A stretch of 64,000 nt of DNA from Saccharopolyspora hordei (GTDB lineage Bacteria > Actinomycetota > Actinomycetes > Mycobacteriales > Pseudonocardiaceae), in assembly GCF_013410345.1 (NCBI RefSeq), contig NZ_JACCFJ010000001.1:2517001-2581000 (forward strand), in the 5' to 3' direction. The translations under genes were made by a program, and so were the position numbers. Below the pieces are notes generated by a model. That model was not told the origin of the DNA. It saw only the letters and a program-made list of their open reading frames with translations, and ran no database searches. This document shows positions 17,362 to 28,008 of the stretch, one piece after another (positions within the stretch are counted from its first letter, which is position 1; each line of letters opens with the position of its first letter).

Positions 17362-18300
17362 TCAGACGGCGCAGCGCAGCGGGCCGCCGTTGTAGGCGAT
17401 CGCGTCCGCGAAGGCCTCCGCCAGGTCGACGTCGGTCTCGTCGGCGTCGGCGTAGGCCCGGTGGAGGTTGAGCACGATGCGCTCGCGGTCCGGCCAGTGC
17501 GCGAACTCGCCCAGGTCGCAGCGCTGCGCCGCCTCCAGCGGGGACAGCCCGTCGGTGCGGGCCTGGCGGGCCGTGTCCAGCACGAACCGGTAGTAGCGGG
17601 CCTGGTCCTCCAGCACCCGCGGGAACGACGTCCCGGGCAGCACCGGCCCGTGGCCCGGGACCACCGTGCTCGCGGGGAAGCCCGCCAGCCAGTCCAGCGA
17701 CTTCAGCGCGCCCTCCACCGAACCCATGAACACCAGCGGCGTCACGCCGTGGAAGACCAGGTCGCCGGTGAACAGCACGCCCGCGTCCGGGACCCACGCC
17801 ACCACGTCGCCCCGGGTGTGCGCGGGGTGCCCGGGGTGGTGCAGCTCGACCCGCCGGTCGCCGAGGTGCAGCACGAGCGAGTCCTCGAGCACCACCGTCG
17901 GCGCGCGGTGCTCGGTGATGCCGAACTCCGGCACCGGGTCCCACACCGGCGGGGCGTGCTGCAGCACCTCGTCGGCCAGGATGCCGTCCCGGGTCGCCGG
18001 GTGTCCGATGAGGACGGTCGAGTCCGGCAGCAGCGCGTTGCCGTGCGTGTGGTCGCCGTGCAGGTGGGTGTTCAGCGCGAACCGGATCGGCGCGTCCCCG
18101 CCGGCCGCGCGCACGGCGTCCAGGAAGCGCTGCGTGCGCCGCGCGGTCGCGCAGGTGTCGACCAGCAGCGCGCCGTCATCGCCGAACACCGCCCCGGCGT
18201 TGTTGATCCACCACGAGCCGTCCGGCTGGACCCAGGCGTGCACGCCGGGCGCGACCTCGGACAGCGTCGCGCGGTCGGGGTGGGCCTTGTCGATGTTCAC
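17362..18300 (-). CDS. Metallo-beta-lactamase-fold hydrolase
   Basis: A 312-residue MBL-fold protein. The metal site H79-L-H81-G-D83-H84 is intact, followed by HPGHPAHTRGD, VLFTGDLVF and VVPGHGPV supplying the other ligands. WWINNAGAVFGDDGALLVDTC is the usual opening strand pair. It resembles the SoxH/quinoprotein relay and lactonase-like subgroup, but the substrate is not predictable. The GTG at 18300 is chosen for GGGAGG 7 nt upstream; the longer frame runs into the uvrC promoter. Divergent from uvrC. Confidence 0.85.
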   Translation of the reverse strand: MNIDKAHPDRATLSEVAPGVHAWVQPDGSWWINNAGAVFGDDGALLVDTCATARRTQRFLDAVRAAGGDAPIRFALNTHLHGDHTHGNALLPDSTVLIGHPATRDGILADEVLQHAPPVWDPVPEFGITEHRAPTVVLEDSLVLHLGDRRVELHHPGHPAHTRGDVVAWVPDAGVLFTGDLVFHGVTPLVFMGSVEGALKSLDWLAGFPASTVVPGHGPVLPGTSFPRVLEDQARYYRFVLDTARQARTDGLSPLEAAQRCDLGEFAHWPDRERIVLNLHRAYADADETDVDLAEAFADAIAYNGGPLRCAV

Positions 18301-18430
18301 GGCTGGACCTCCCGCCTGCCACGGGGAAGCGCCCGCCTCCCCGTCGATCACCGTCGTGGGGTCAGTGTGCCCTGCCACGCGGTCGGGGGGAGGGCCCCGC
18401 ACCGAGATCCAGGCGGTCGGACCACGCACG

Positions 18431-18436
18431 TAGGCT
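18431..18436 (+). promoter_or_regulatory. -10 element of uvrC (leaderless)
   Basis: TAGGCT ends 6 nt before the uvrC GTG at 18443, with no ribosome site between, so the transcript probably begins at the start codon. Confidence 0.55.
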
Positions 18437-18442
18437 GGTGGG

Positions 18443-20425
18443 GTGGCCGATCCGTCCACCTACCGACCCGCACCCGGCACGATCCCGGACGAGCCCGGCG
18501 TCTACCGGTTCCACGACGCCGCGGGCCGCGTGATCTACGTCGGCAAGGCCAAGAGCCTCCGCAGCAGGCTGTCGTCGTACTTCGCCGACCTGGCCGGCCT
18601 GCACCCGCGCACCCGCCAGATGGTGACCACCGCCACCGGGGTGCAGTGGACCGTCGTCAGCAACGAGGTCGAGGCGCTGCAGCTGGAGTACTCCTGGATC
18701 AAGGAGTACGACCCGAAGTTCAACGTCCGCTACCGCGACGACAAGTCCTACCCGGTGCTCGCGGTCACGCTGCACGAGGAGTACCCGCGGCTGCACGTCT
18801 ACCGCGGCCCGCGCCGCAAGGGCGTGCGCTACTTCGGCCCCTACGCGCACGCGTGGGCCATCCGGGAGACCCTCGACCTGCTGCTGCGCGTCTTCCCGGC
18901 GCGCACCTGCTCCAGCGGGGTGTTCAAGCGGCACTCCCAGATCGGCCGCCCCTGCCTGCTCGGCTACATCGGCAAGTGCTCGGCGCCGTGCGTCGGCCGG
19001 GTCAGCGCCGAGGAGCACCGCGCCATCGTCGAGGACTTCTGCGACTTCCTCGCCGGGCAGACCGACCAGCTGGTGCGCAAGCTCGACAAGGAGATGCAGG
19101 CCGCCTCCGCCGAGCTGGAGTTCGAGCGCGCCGCCCGGCTGCGCGACGACCTGGCCGCGCTGCGGCGCGCCATGGAGAAGCAGGCGGTGGTGCTCGGCGA
19201 CGGCACCGACGCCGACGTGGTGGCCTTCGCCGAGGACGAGCTGGCCGCCGCCGTGCAGGTCTTCCACATCCGCGGCGGCCGGGTGCGCGGCCAGCGCGGC
19301 TGGGTGATCGACAAGGTCGAGGAGACCGACACCGCGGCCCTCACCGCGCAGTTCCTCACCCAGTTCTACGGCGAGCAGGCCGCGCTGGCCGAGCAGGCCG
19401 ACGCCGGGGGCAGCCCCGTCCCGCGCGAGGTGCTCGTGCCGCAGCTGCCGGAGGACGCCGACACCATCGTCGGCTGGCTCAGCGAGCTGCGCGGCAGCCG
19501 GGTGAACCTGCGGGTGCCGCAGCGCGGCGACAAGCGGGCGCTCATGGAGACCGTCGAGCGCAACGCCAAGGAGGCCTTCCAGCAGTACAAGCTGCGCCGC
19601 GCCGGCGACCTGACCGCGCGCTCGGCGGCGCTGCAGGAGCTGCAGGAGGCGCTGGCGCTGGACACCGCGCCGCTGCGCATCGAGTGCATCGACGTCAGCC
19701 ACGTGCAGGGCAGCGACGTGGTCGCCTCGCTGGTGGTGTTCGAGGACGGCGTGCCGCGCAAGTCCGAGTACCGCCGCTTCGAGGTCCGCCAGGGCGCCGA
19801 GGGCGGCGACGTGGGCTCCATCGACGAGGTGGTGCGCCGCCGCTTCCAGCGCTACCTCAGCGAGACCGCCAAGCCCGAGGGCGACCAGGTCGCGGCGGCC
19901 GTCGACCCGGACACCGGCCGCCCGAAGAAGTTCGCCTACCCGCCGAACCTGCTGGTCATCGACGGGGGCGCCCCGCAGGCCAACGCCGCCGCCGACGCGC
20001 TCACCGAGATGGGCATCACCGACGTCGCGGTGATCGGCCTGGCCAAGCGGCTGGAGGAGGTGTGGCTGCCGGCCGACCCCGACCCGGTCATCCTGCCGCG
20101 CACCAGCGAGGCCCTCTACCTGCTGCAGCGGGTCCGCGACGAGGCGCACCGGTTCGCCGTCAGCTACCACCGCACCAAGCGCGGCAAGCGGATGACCAGC
20201 TCCGCACTGGACTCGATCCCGGGACTCGGCCAGACCCGCCGCACGGCGCTGCTCAAGCACTTCGGCTCGGTGCGCAAGCTGCGCCAGGCCGGGGTGGACG
20301 AGATCGCCGCGGTCCCGGGGATCGGACGCCGCACCGCCGAGGCCGTGCACTCGGCGCTGGCGGCGGACGGGGGCGCCGGGCCCGGCCCGGCGAAGGAGAA
20401 CACTGAAGGGGAGAGCAGTGACTGA
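18443..20425 (+). CDS. uvrC: Excinuclease ABC subunit C
   Basis: Dual-incision nuclease of nucleotide excision repair, acting with UvrA and UvrB. The 660-residue protein has an N-terminal GIY-YIG nuclease (about 15-95; PGVYRF and [13 protein letters not shown]), the cysteine region [27 protein letters not shown], a UVR motif that contacts UvrB (about 205-245), an RNase H-like 5' nuclease ([22 protein letters not shown]) and C-terminal helix-hairpin-helix repeats (IPGLG, VPGIG). Overlaps rapZ by 8 nt. The uvrC-rapZ-yvcK-whiA order is typical of actinobacteria. Confidence 0.97.
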   Translation: MADPSTYRPAPGTIPDEPGVYRFHDAAGRVIYVGKAKSLRSRLSSYFADLAGLHPRTRQMVTTATGVQWTVVSNEVEALQLEYSWIKEYDPKFNVRYRDDKSYPVLAVTLHEEYPRLHVYRGPRRKGVRYFGPYAHAWAIRETLDLLLRVFPARTCSSGVFKRHSQIGRPCLLGYIGKCSAPCVGRVSAEEHRAIVEDFCDFLAGQTDQLVRKLDKEMQAASAELEFERAARLRDDLAALRRAMEKQAVVLGDGTDADVVAFAEDELAAAVQVFHIRGGRVRGQRGWVIDKVEETDTAALTAQFLTQFYGEQAALAEQADAGGSPVPREVLVPQLPEDADTIVGWLSELRGSRVNLRVPQRGDKRALMETVERNAKEAFQQYKLRRAGDLTARSAALQELQEALALDTAPLRIECIDVSHVQGSDVVASLVVFEDGVPRKSEYRRFEVRQGAEGGDVGSIDEVVRRRFQRYLSETAKPEGDQVAAAVDPDTGRPKKFAYPPNLLVIDGGAPQANAAADALTEMGITDVAVIGLAKRLEEVWLPADPDPVILPRTSEALYLLQRVRDEAHRFAVSYHRTKRGKRMTSSALDSIPGLGQTRRTALLKHFGSVRKLRQAGVDEIAAVPGIGRRTAEAVHSALAADGGAGPGPAKENTEGESSD

Positions 20426-21293
20426 GGAGTCGGGCATCGAGGTCGCCGTCGTCAGCGGCCTGTCGGGGGCGGGCCGCAGCACCGCGGCCAAGTGCCTGGA
20501 GGACCTGGGCTGGTTCGTGGTGGACAACCTGCCACCCGAGCTGATCGCGACCATGGTGGAGCTGGGGGCGCGCTCCAGCGGCGCGGTCACCCGCGTCGCG
20601 GTCGTGATGGACGTGCGCAGCCGCGCGTTCACCGAGGACCTCGGCGCGGTGATCAAGGACCTGGACGCCCGCGGCTACAAGCCGAAGGTGCTGTTCCTGG
20701 AGGCCACCGACGAGGTGCTGATCCGCCGCTTCGAGCAGGTGCGGCGCAGCCACCCGCTGCAGGGGGAGGGGCGGCTGGCCGACGGCATCGCCGCGGAGCG
20801 CTCGCTGCTGTCCCGGCTGCGCTCCGAGGCCGACCTGGTGCTGGACACCTCGAACCTGTCGGTGCACCAGCTGCGGAGCAAGATCGAGGACGCCTTCGGC
20901 ACCGAGGCCGGCACCCGCACCCGCATCACCGTGCTGTCCTTCGGCTACAAGTACGGCCTGCCGATGGACGCCGACCTGGTGATGGACTGCCGGTTCCTGC
21001 CCAACCCGTTCTGGATCCCCGAGCTGCGCGAGTTCAACGGCCTCGACGACGAGGTCCGCAACTACGTGCTGGGCCAGGAGGGCGCCGAGGAGTTCCTGCA
21101 GAGCTACCAGCAGCTGCTGCGGCTGGTCGGCGCCGGCTACCACCGCGAGGGCAAGCGGTACCTGACGCTGGCGCTGGGCTGCACCGGCGGCAAGCACCGC
21201 AGCGTCGCCCTCACCGAGGAGCTGGCCCGGCGGCTGGCCGAGGAGGACGGCTTGATGGTCAAGACGGTGCACCGGGACCTGGGGCGCGAGTGA
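20418..21293 (+). CDS. rapZ: RNase adapter/NTP-binding protein RapZ (YvcJ family)
   Basis: P-loop NTPase of 291 residues. The Walker [10 protein letters not shown] is at about 14-22; the C-terminal domain ends with [12 protein letters not shown], the conserved phosphate-binding segment. In E. coli RapZ senses glucosamine-6-phosphate and directs sRNA decay; in Gram-positives the role of YvcJ is less clear, so only the family is certain. The GTG start lies in the uvrC 3' end and the stop overlaps yvcK by GTGA. Confidence 0.93.
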   Translation: MTEESGIEVAVVSGLSGAGRSTAAKCLEDLGWFVVDNLPPELIATMVELGARSSGAVTRVAVVMDVRSRAFTEDLGAVIKDLDARGYKPKVLFLEATDEVLIRRFEQVRRSHPLQGEGRLADGIAAERSLLSRLRSEADLVLDTSNLSVHQLRSKIEDAFGTEAGTRTRITVLSFGYKYGLPMDADLVMDCRFLPNPFWIPELREFNGLDDEVRNYVLGQEGAEEFLQSYQQLLRLVGAGYHREGKRYLTLALGCTGGKHRSVALTEELARRLAEEDGLMVKTVHRDLGRE

Positions 21294-22258
21294 GCACAGA
21301 GCTGCGCGCGGTCGCCCTCGGCGGTGGGCACGGTCTCCAGGCGACGCTGTCGGCGCTCAAGCGGATCACCTCGGACGTGACCGCCGTGGTGACCGTGGCC
21401 GACGACGGCGGCTCGTCCGGTCGGCTGCGGCGCGAACTCGGCATGCTGCCGCCCGGGGACCTGCGCAAGGCGTTGGCGGCGCTGTCCGACAGCGACCCCG
21501 AGGGCGAGCTGTGGTCGACGGTGTTCGAGCACCGGTTCGGCGGCAGCGGCGCACTGGCCGGGCACGCGGTGGGCAACCTGGTGCTGGCCGGGCTGCTGGA
21601 GGTGCTCGGCGACCCGGTGCGGGTGCTCGACCACGCGTGCCGCCTGCTCGGCGTGCGCGGGCGCGTGCTGCCGATGTCCACCGAGCCGCTGGACATGTCC
21701 GCCGACGTCGTCGGGCTGGACGCCGACCCGGACGCGGTGCGGACGATCCGGGGGCAGGTGGCCATCGCCAGTACGCCCGGACGGGTGAAACAGGTGCGCC
21801 TCCAGGCGAACGGGGGGACCCGTCCGACAGCGTGCCCGGAGGCGGTCGAGGCGGTGCTCTCGGCCGACTTGGTGCTGCTCGGACCCGGTTCCTGGTTCAC
21901 CAGCGTGCTGCCGCACCTGTTGGTGCCGGAGCTGCACGAGGCGTTGGTGCGCACCCGCGCGCGGCGGTTCGTGGTGCTAAACCTGGTGCCGCAACCCGGT
22001 GAGACGGCGGGATTCTCACCCGAACAGCACCTGGCCGTACTCTCGCAGCACGCGCCGCGGCTGCGGGTGGACGCGGTGCTGGCCGATGCGGACTCGGTGC
22101 CGACCCCGGACCGGCTCCGCGCGGCGGCGGCCGAACTGGGGGCGCAGACCCTGCTGGACGAGATCGCCGCCCCCGCCGTGCCGGGACGGCACGACCCGGA
22201 GGCGCTCGCGGCGAGCCTGCGGGCCGCACTGGAGAGGAGGACGGACCGGTGGCGATGA
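21290..22258 (+). CDS. yvcK: Gluconeogenesis/cell-wall factor YvcK (CofD-like fold)
   Basis: A 322-residue UDP-sugar-binding protein. [15 protein letters not shown] and [15 protein letters not shown] at the N-terminus are the diagnostic nucleotide-sugar loops, and [19 protein letters not shown] a later conserved block. YvcK/CuvA proteins bind UDP-GlcNAc and support peptidoglycan synthesis on gluconeogenic carbon; in mycobacteria the homologue affects cell shape. GTG 21290 overlaps the rapZ stop, and the 3' end overlaps whiA by 10 nt. Confidence 0.92.
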   Translation: MSTELRAVALGGGHGLQATLSALKRITSDVTAVVTVADDGGSSGRLRRELGMLPPGDLRKALAALSDSDPEGELWSTVFEHRFGGSGALAGHAVGNLVLAGLLEVLGDPVRVLDHACRLLGVRGRVLPMSTEPLDMSADVVGLDADPDAVRTIRGQVAIASTPGRVKQVRLQANGGTRPTACPEAVEAVLSADLVLLGPGSWFTSVLPHLLVPELHEALVRTRARRFVVLNLVPQPGETAGFSPEQHLAVLSQHAPRLRVDAVLADADSVPTPDRLRAAAAELGAQTLLDEIAAPAVPGRHDPEALAASLRAALERRTDRWR

Positions 22259-23235
22259 CCGCGGCGGTCAAGGACGAGTTGAGCCGGTTGCCGGTGACCA
22301 AGACGTGCTGCCGGCGAGCCGAGGTTTCCTCGCTGCTGCGCTTCGCCGGCGGACTGCACATCGTCGCCGGCCGCGTGGTCGTCGAGGCCGAGCTGGACAG
22401 CGGTTCCACCGCGCGCAGGCTCCGCAAGGAGATCCACGAGCTCTTCGGGCACCACTCCGACGTGCACGTGATCACCTCCGGCGGGCTGCGCAAGGGCACC
22501 CGCTACGTGGTGCGCGTGGTGCGCGACGGCGAGGGCCTGGCCCGGCAGACCGGGCTGCTGGACCCGCGAGGCCGCCCGGTGCGCGGGCTGCCCGCGCACG
22601 TCGTCTCGGGCGGGGCCTGCGACTCGGAAGCCGCCTGGCGCGGCGCGTTCCTGGCGCACGGCTCGCTCACCGAGCCCGGGCGCTCGTCGTCGATGGAGGT
22701 CACCTGCCCCGGCCCGGAGGCGGCGCTGGCGCTGGTCGGCGCGGCCCGGCGGATGGGCGTGGCGGCCAAGTCCCGCGAGGTGCGCGGCGCGGACCGGGTG
22801 GTGGTCCGCGACGGCGACGCGATCGGGGCGCTGCTGACCCGGCTCGGCGCGCACGCCAGCGTGCTGGCTTGGGAGGAGCGGCGGATGCGCCGCGAGGTGC
22901 GCGCCACCGCCAACCGGCTGGCCAACTTCGACGACGCCAACCTGCGCCGCTCGGCGCGCGCGGCGGTCGCGGCGGCGGCCCGGGTGGAGCGGGCGCTGGA
23001 GCTGCTGGGCGCGTCGGCGCCGGAGCACCTCATGGTGGCGGGCAAGCTGCGGCTGGAGCACCGGCAGGCGTCGCTGGAGGAGCTCGGCCAGCTGGCCGAC
23101 CCGCCGATGACCAAGGACGCGGTGGCCGGCCGGATCCGCCGGCTGCTGGCGATGGCCGACAAGCGCGCCCGCGAACTGGGCGTCCCGGACACCGAGTCCG
23201 CGGTGACCGCGGAGATGCTCGAGGCCGAGGTCTGA
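22249..23235 (+). CDS. whiA: Sporulation/cell-division regulator WhiA
   Basis: DNA-binding regulator of 328 residues joining a LAGLIDADG-like N-terminal domain ([26 protein letters not shown] opening) to a C-terminal helix-turn-helix ([26 protein letters not shown], about 265-300). In Streptomyces WhiA works with WhiB to switch aerial hyphae to sporulation; homologues exist in non-sporulating Gram-positives. GTG 22249 follows GGAGG at 22236-22240 by 8 nt; the ATG at 22255 is a less likely alternative. Last gene of the uvrC cluster. Confidence 0.95.
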   Translation: MAMTAAVKDELSRLPVTKTCCRRAEVSSLLRFAGGLHIVAGRVVVEAELDSGSTARRLRKEIHELFGHHSDVHVITSGGLRKGTRYVVRVVRDGEGLARQTGLLDPRGRPVRGLPAHVVSGGACDSEAAWRGAFLAHGSLTEPGRSSSMEVTCPGPEAALALVGAARRMGVAAKSREVRGADRVVVRDGDAIGALLTRLGAHASVLAWEERRMRREVRATANRLANFDDANLRRSARAAVAAAARVERALELLGASAPEHLMVAGKLRLEHRQASLEELGQLADPPMTKDAVAGRIRRLLAMADKRARELGVPDTESAVTAEMLEAEV

Positions 23236-23243
23236 CCCGACCC

Positions 23244-23279
23244 GCCGGCGGGCTCCGCCCCGGGCGGTGGCCCGCCGGC
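23244..23279. terminator. Nested hairpin after whiA
   Basis: GCCGGCGGGC (23244-23253) pairs with 23270-23279, and the loop folds again (CCGCCC with GGGCGG), giving one long GC stem immediately after the whiA stop. Confidence 0.65.
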
Positions 23280-23460
23280 GCGGCCCGAAACGGTGCAGAG
23301 ATGCCGATCACGGGCGCGGGGGTCGCGCCGCGGTCGTCGTGGTGCCGCTGACCAGCAGTGATGCGGGTGTTCCAGAGGGTCGTCGCGATGGGTGGCGATC
23401 ACCGGTGTCCCGGCGGGTGAGCGGCTTCGCCCGCCCGAGCGCGAGGCCTCCGCTGGCAGA

Positions 23461-23466
23461 TAGGGT
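23461..23466 (+). promoter_or_regulatory. Candidate -10 element of gap
   Basis: TAGGGT lies 65 nt upstream of the gap GTG, leaving a leader of about 58 nt that ends in a GAGGAGA ribosome site (23519-23525). No convincing -35 is seen. The rest of the 296-bp gap holds the whiA terminator and nothing else recognisable. Confidence 0.4.
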
Positions 23467-23468
23467 GA

Positions 23469-24542
<1,074 letters not shown>

Positions 24543-24554
24543 CATCCGGACCCG

Positions 24555-24599
24555 AGACCCGCACGAGCCGCCGGTCGAGCCCGCGGTTCGTGCGGGTCT
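24555..24599 (+). terminator. gap-pgk intergenic hairpin (attenuator)
   Basis: AGACCCGCACGA (24555-24566) pairs exactly with 24588-24599 across a 21-nt loop, followed by TTCCC. Probably terminates or processes part of the gap transcript before pgk. Confidence 0.6.
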
Positions 24600-24621
24600 T
24601 CCCGCAACCGAGGAGCAGGAC

Positions 24622-25824
24622 GTGAAGAACCTCGACGATCTGCTGTCCGAGGGCGTGCGGGGGCGGCGTGTCCTGGTGCGTGCCGACCTCAACGTGCCGC
24701 TGGACGGCGACCAGATCACCGACGACGGCCGGGTGCGCGCCTCCCTGCCGACGATCGAGAAGTTGACCGGCGCCGGTGCGCGTGTGGTGGTCACCGCGCA
24801 CCTGGGACGGCCGAAGGGCGAGCCGGACCCCAAGTTCTCCCTGGCCCCGGTGGCCCGCCGCCTCGGCGAGCTGCTCGGCACCGAGGTCCCGCTGGCCGGT
24901 GACCTGGTCGGCGACTCGGCGAAGTCCGTGGTCGAGGGCCTCACCGACGGGTCGGTGGCGCTGCTGGAGAACGTGCGCTTCGACGCCCGCGAGACCAGCA
25001 AGGACGACGCCGAGCGCGGTGCGCTGGCCGACGAGCTGGCCGCCCTGGTGGGCGAGGGCGCGGCCTTCGTCTCCGACGGCTTCGGCGTCGTGCACCGCAA
25101 GCAGGCCTCCGTCTACGACGTCGCCGAGCGGCTGCCCGCCTACGCCGGTGGCCTGGTGCTCGCCGAGGTCGAGGTGCTGCGCACCCTGACCGGCGACCCG
25201 AAGCGCCCCTACGCGGTGGTGCTGGGCGGCTCGAAGGTCTCCGACAAGCTCGGCGTCATCAAGGCGCTGCTGCCCAAGGTCGACAAGCTGCTCATCGGCG
25301 GCGGCATGGCCTACACGTTCCTCGCCGCGAAGGGCTGCGGCGTGGGCAGCTCCCTGCTGCAGGAAGACCAGATCGACTCCACCCGGCAGCTGCTGGACGA
25401 GCACGGCGACAAGCTGGTGCTGCCGGTCGACGTGGTGGTCGCCGACCGCTTCGCCGCCGACGCGGACAAGCAGGTCGTCGCCGCCGACGCCATCCCCGAG
25501 GGCTGGATGGGCCTGGACATCGGACCGCGCAGCGTCGAGCAGTTCGCCGGTGTCCTCCGCGAGGCCGCCACGGTGTTCTGGAACGGCCCGGCCGGGGTGT
25601 TCGAGTTCCCGGCGTTCGCCGACGGCACCCGCGGCATCGCGCAGGCCATCGTCGACTCCGACGCGTTCAGCGTCGTCGGTGGCGGCGACTCGGCCGCCGC
25701 GGTGCGCACGCTGGGCCTGCCGGAGGACGGCTTCTCGCACATCTCCACTGGTGGCGGGGCGTCGCTGGAGTACCTGGAGGGCAAGGACCTGCCCGGTGTG
25801 GCCGTCTTGGAAGGTGAGGGCTGA
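24622..25824 (+). CDS. pgk: Phosphoglycerate kinase
   Basis: Makes ATP from 1,3-bisphosphoglycerate. It has 400 residues with canonical blocks: [75 protein letters not shown] and the ATP loop [11 protein letters not shown] with [13 protein letters not shown]. The GTG at 24622 is preceded by GAGGAG (24610-24615). It is followed after 2 nt by tpiA, with which it is surely cotranscribed. Confidence 0.97.
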   Translation: MKNLDDLLSEGVRGRRVLVRADLNVPLDGDQITDDGRVRASLPTIEKLTGAGARVVVTAHLGRPKGEPDPKFSLAPVARRLGELLGTEVPLAGDLVGDSAKSVVEGLTDGSVALLENVRFDARETSKDDAERGALADELAALVGEGAAFVSDGFGVVHRKQASVYDVAERLPAYAGGLVLAEVEVLRTLTGDPKRPYAVVLGGSKVSDKLGVIKALLPKVDKLLIGGGMAYTFLAAKGCGVGSSLLQEDQIDSTRQLLDEHGDKLVLPVDVVVADRFAADADKQVVAADAIPEGWMGLDIGPRSVEQFAGVLREAATVFWNGPAGVFEFPAFADGTRGIAQAIVDSDAFSVVGGGDSAAAVRTLGLPEDGFSHISTGGGASLEYLEGKDLPGVAVLEGEG

Positions 25825-25826
25825 GC

Positions 25827-26612
25827 ATGGCCAGGACACCGCTGATCGCGGGCAACTGGAAGATGAACCTCAACCACCTCGAGGCCATCGCCCTGGTGCA
25901 GAAGATCGCCTTCGCGCTGCCGGAGAAGTACTTCGACAAGGTGGAGGTGGCAGTGCTGCCGCCGTTCACCGACATCCGCAGCGTGCAGACCCTCGTCGAC
26001 GGGGACAACCTGCGGCTCAAGTACGGCGCGCAGGACGTCTCCCAGCACGAGTCCGGGGCCTACACCGGTGAGGTGTCCGGCCCGATGCTGGCCAAGCTGG
26101 GCTGCACCTACGTGGTGGTCGGCCACTCGGAGCGCCGCGAGTACCACGGCGAGACCGACGAGCTGGTCGGCAAGAAGGTCCGCGCCACGCTCAAGAACGG
26201 CATGTCGCCGATCCTGTGCGTCGGTGAGCAGCTGGAGGTGCGCGAGGCGGGCGACCACGTCGAGCACTGCACCACGCAGCTGATCAACGCGCTCAAGGGC
26301 CTCAAGGCCGAGCAGGTGCGCCAGGTCGTGGTGGCCTACGAGCCGGTGTGGGCGATCGGCACCGGCAAGGTCGCCACCGCCGCGGACGCCCAGGAGGTGT
26401 GCGCGGCGCTGCGGAAGGCGCTGGCCGACAAGTACGGCCAGGAGATCGCCGACGAGGTGCGGGTGCTCTACGGCGGCTCGGTGAAGTCCAGCAACATCGG
26501 CGACCTGGTCGGTCAGCCGGACGTCGACGGCGCCCTGGTGGGCGGGGCCAGCCTCAACGGCGACGAGTTCGCCAAGCTCTCCGCCATGGCGGCCGGCGGT
26601 CCGCTGCCGTGA
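25827..26612 (+). CDS. tpiA: Triosephosphate isomerase
   Basis: Interconverts dihydroxyacetone phosphate and glyceraldehyde 3-phosphate. The 261-residue TIM barrel carries the substrate Lys in AGNWKMNL, the catalytic His in VVVGHSERR, the catalytic Glu in [14 protein letters not shown] and the phosphate loops YGGSVKSSN and GALVGGASL. The ATG has GGTGAGGG just upstream inside the pgk end. Ends before a strong hairpin. Confidence 0.97.
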   Translation: MARTPLIAGNWKMNLNHLEAIALVQKIAFALPEKYFDKVEVAVLPPFTDIRSVQTLVDGDNLRLKYGAQDVSQHESGAYTGEVSGPMLAKLGCTYVVVGHSERREYHGETDELVGKKVRATLKNGMSPILCVGEQLEVREAGDHVEHCTTQLINALKGLKAEQVRQVVVAYEPVWAIGTGKVATAADAQEVCAALRKALADKYGQEIADEVRVLYGGSVKSSNIGDLVGQPDVDGALVGGASLNGDEFAKLSAMAAGGPLP

Positions 26613-26618
26613 CCTCCG

Positions 26619-26655
26619 GGGCACCCGCGCTCCGCTGGGCCGGGCGCGGGTGCCC
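26619..26655 (+). terminator. Hairpin after tpiA
   Basis: GGGCACCCGCGC (26619-26630) pairs exactly with 26644-26655 across 13 nt, seven bases after the tpiA stop. Probable end of the glycolytic transcript. Confidence 0.7.
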
Positions 26656-26758
26656 GTCACCCGACATCCCCACCCTGGGAGATGACCAGCGCGGGGCGGT
26701 GTGAGAGCGTCTGCGTGGCAAACGGTGGACAGTGGTCAACGCACCGTTGGCGGCCCGG

Positions 26759-26764
26759 TACTCT
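26759..26764 (+). promoter_or_regulatory. Candidate -10 element of secG
   Basis: TACTCT lies 32 nt before the secG ATG, leaving a short leader with an ACGAGG-type ribosome site. No clear -35. Confidence 0.4.
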
Positions 26765-26796
26765 AGGTGGCGAACCGCTGTGCGAACGAGGACGTG

Positions 26797-27030
26797 ATGA
26801 CTCTTTTCCTGCAGATCATGTTGATCGTGACGAGTGTGCTGCTGGTGCTGCTGGTGCTGCTGCACCGGGCCAAGGGTGGTGGCCTCTCCTCGCTGTTCGG
26901 CGGCGGTGTGCAGTCCAACCTGGCCGGTTCCAGCGTGGCTGAGAAGAACCTCGACCGCATGACGTTGTTCGTCATGGCGCTGTGGGTCATCTCCATCGTC
27001 GGGGTCGGCCTGTTGATCAAGATCGGTTGA
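26797..27030 (+). CDS. secG: Preprotein translocase subunit SecG
   Basis: Small inner-membrane subunit of the SecYEG channel, 77 residues with two helices. Helix 1 is FLQIMLIVTSVLLVLLVLLH, the loop KGGGLSSLFGGGVQSNLAGSS is the conserved glycine/serine-rich cytoplasmic segment, and helix 2 follows near the C-terminus. The ATG at 26797 is chosen; an upstream in-frame codon at 26767 lies too near the promoter. Its place after tpiA is conserved in actinobacteria. Confidence 0.93.
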   Translation: MTLFLQIMLIVTSVLLVLLVLLHRAKGGGLSSLFGGGVQSNLAGSSVAEKNLDRMTLFVMALWVISIVGVGLLIKIG

Positions 27031-27085
27031 TCGGTCGGCACCCCAGCCGGTCGACGACCCAAGGCCGCTTTGTGGGTGAGGATGG

Positions 27086-27430
27086 ATGACTGGTGGTAAC
27101 GCCATACGCGGCACGCGCGTGGGCTCGGGTCCCACGATGAGCGAGTCGGAGCGGGGCGAAGCCGCACCGCGCAAGCGGGTCGACTACTGGTGCAGCAACG
27201 GGCACCGCAGCCGCCCGTCGTTCGCGCTGGACGCCGAGGTGCCGGAGGAGTGGGACTGCCCGCGCTGCGGACTGCCTGCGGGCCTGGACCCCGAGAACCC
27301 GCCCGCGGCGAGGCGCACCGAGCCGTACAAGAGCCACCTCGCGTACGTGAAGGAGCGCCGCAGCGACGAGGACGGGATGGCCATCCTGGAGGAAGCGCTG
27401 GCCAAGCTCCGCGAGCGCAAGGGCCGCTGA
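27086..27430 (+). CDS. rbpA: RNA polymerase-binding protein RbpA
   Basis: Actinobacterial transcription factor that binds the principal sigma factor and stabilises open complexes. The 114-residue protein has the N-terminal tail GNAIRGTRVGSG, a zinc core (YWCSNGH and WDCPRCG supply Cys/His ligands), the basic linker around TEPYKSHLAYVKERR and the C-terminal sigma-interaction helix ILEEALAKLRERK. The ligand set is complete, as in Streptomyces RbpA. The ATG follows GGTGAGG. It is placed 55 bp after secG and may share its transcript. Confidence 0.93.
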   Translation: MTGGNAIRGTRVGSGPTMSESERGEAAPRKRVDYWCSNGHRSRPSFALDAEVPEEWDCPRCGLPAGLDPENPPAARRTEPYKSHLAYVKERRSDEDGMAILEEALAKLRERKGR

Positions 27431-27456
27431 GCCCCGTTCGCGGCCGACGGCACCAC

Positions 27457-27496
27457 GAGGACCGGGTCCGGTGAGCGATCACCTGGCCCGGTCCTC
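27457..27496. terminator. Two-tier hairpin between rbpA and marR-type gene
   Basis: GAGGACCGGG (27457-27466) pairs exactly with 27487-27496, and the loop contains GGTGA/TCACC. It lies between convergent stops and would serve both. Confidence 0.7.
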
Positions 27497-27502
27497 CCGC
27501 GT

Positions 27503-27982
27503 TCAGGGGGACCGCTCCTCGGTGTCCCGGACGGCGGCGAGCATGTGCCGCAGCACCCGCAGCGTCGTGTCGATCTCGGCGTCGGTGAGGTCGCCGCCGA
27601 CGCGGCCCATCGCCTCGTGCTCGCGCCGCTGGACCGCGTTGATCGCGGCGCGGCCCGCGTCGGTGAGCGCCACCAGCGGGGAGCGGCGGTGGGCCGGGTT
27701 CGGCTCGAGCGCGACGAAGTCCTGCGCCAGCGCGTCGTTGACCATGCGCTGGACGAACTGCCTGCTCAGCTCCAGGGCTCGCGCGATCTGCGGGACGGTC
27801 TCGGCGGTGCCGGTCATCTCCAGCCGTTCCAGGACCGCCCGCACGCCGATGGACAGGCCGTTGCGCGGGCTGTCGTGCTCGACCAGCCGCGCCACCCGGC
27901 GGTACAGCGGGCCGAGGACGGCGTAGACCTCGGCGAGCCGCGGTCCGAGTCGGTCCGGCGAGAGCGGCAAGTTGTCAACCAT
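27503..27982 (-). CDS. MarR-family transcriptional regulator
   Basis: A 159-residue winged-helix regulator. The recognition region is about 55-110: VPQIARALELSRQFVQRMVNDALAQDFVALEPNPAHRRSPLVALTDAG, with the RRSPLVALT wing typical of MarR. The N- and C-terminal helices form the dimer interface. The ATG at 27982 lies 6 nt from a CATAAT -10 on the same strand, so the message is probably leaderless. The operator overlaps that promoter, implying autorepression and control of the divergent hydrolase. The ligand is unknown; MarR/hydrolase pairs often respond to aromatic or lipophilic compounds. Confidence 0.88.
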   Translation of the reverse strand: MVDNLPLSPDRLGPRLAEVYAVLGPLYRRVARLVEHDSPRNGLSIGVRAVLERLEMTGTAETVPQIARALELSRQFVQRMVNDALAQDFVALEPNPAHRRSPLVALTDAGRAAINAVQRREHEAMGRVGGDLTDAEIDTTLRVLRHMLAAVRDTEERSP

Positions 27983-28006
27983 GGTGTCATTATGACACCT
28001 TGGTTG
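27976..28006. promoter_or_regulatory. 31-bp inverted-repeat operator with divergent promoters
   Basis: Half-site CAACCATGGTGTCAT (27976-27990) and its mirror (27992-28006) differ at one position. The centre is 27991. CATAAT on the minus strand (27994-27989) sits 6 nt from the marR-type ATG, and CATTAT on the plus strand (27988-27993) serves the hydrolase, so one bound dimer would block both -10 elements. Confidence 0.75.
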
Positions 28007-28008
28007 TC

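Noticed and set aside
28000..28008. TTG 28000 as start of the alpha/beta hydrolase
   Set aside because: Attractively spaced from the CATTAT element, but leaderless TTG initiation is rare; ATG 28009 kept, with doubt stated.
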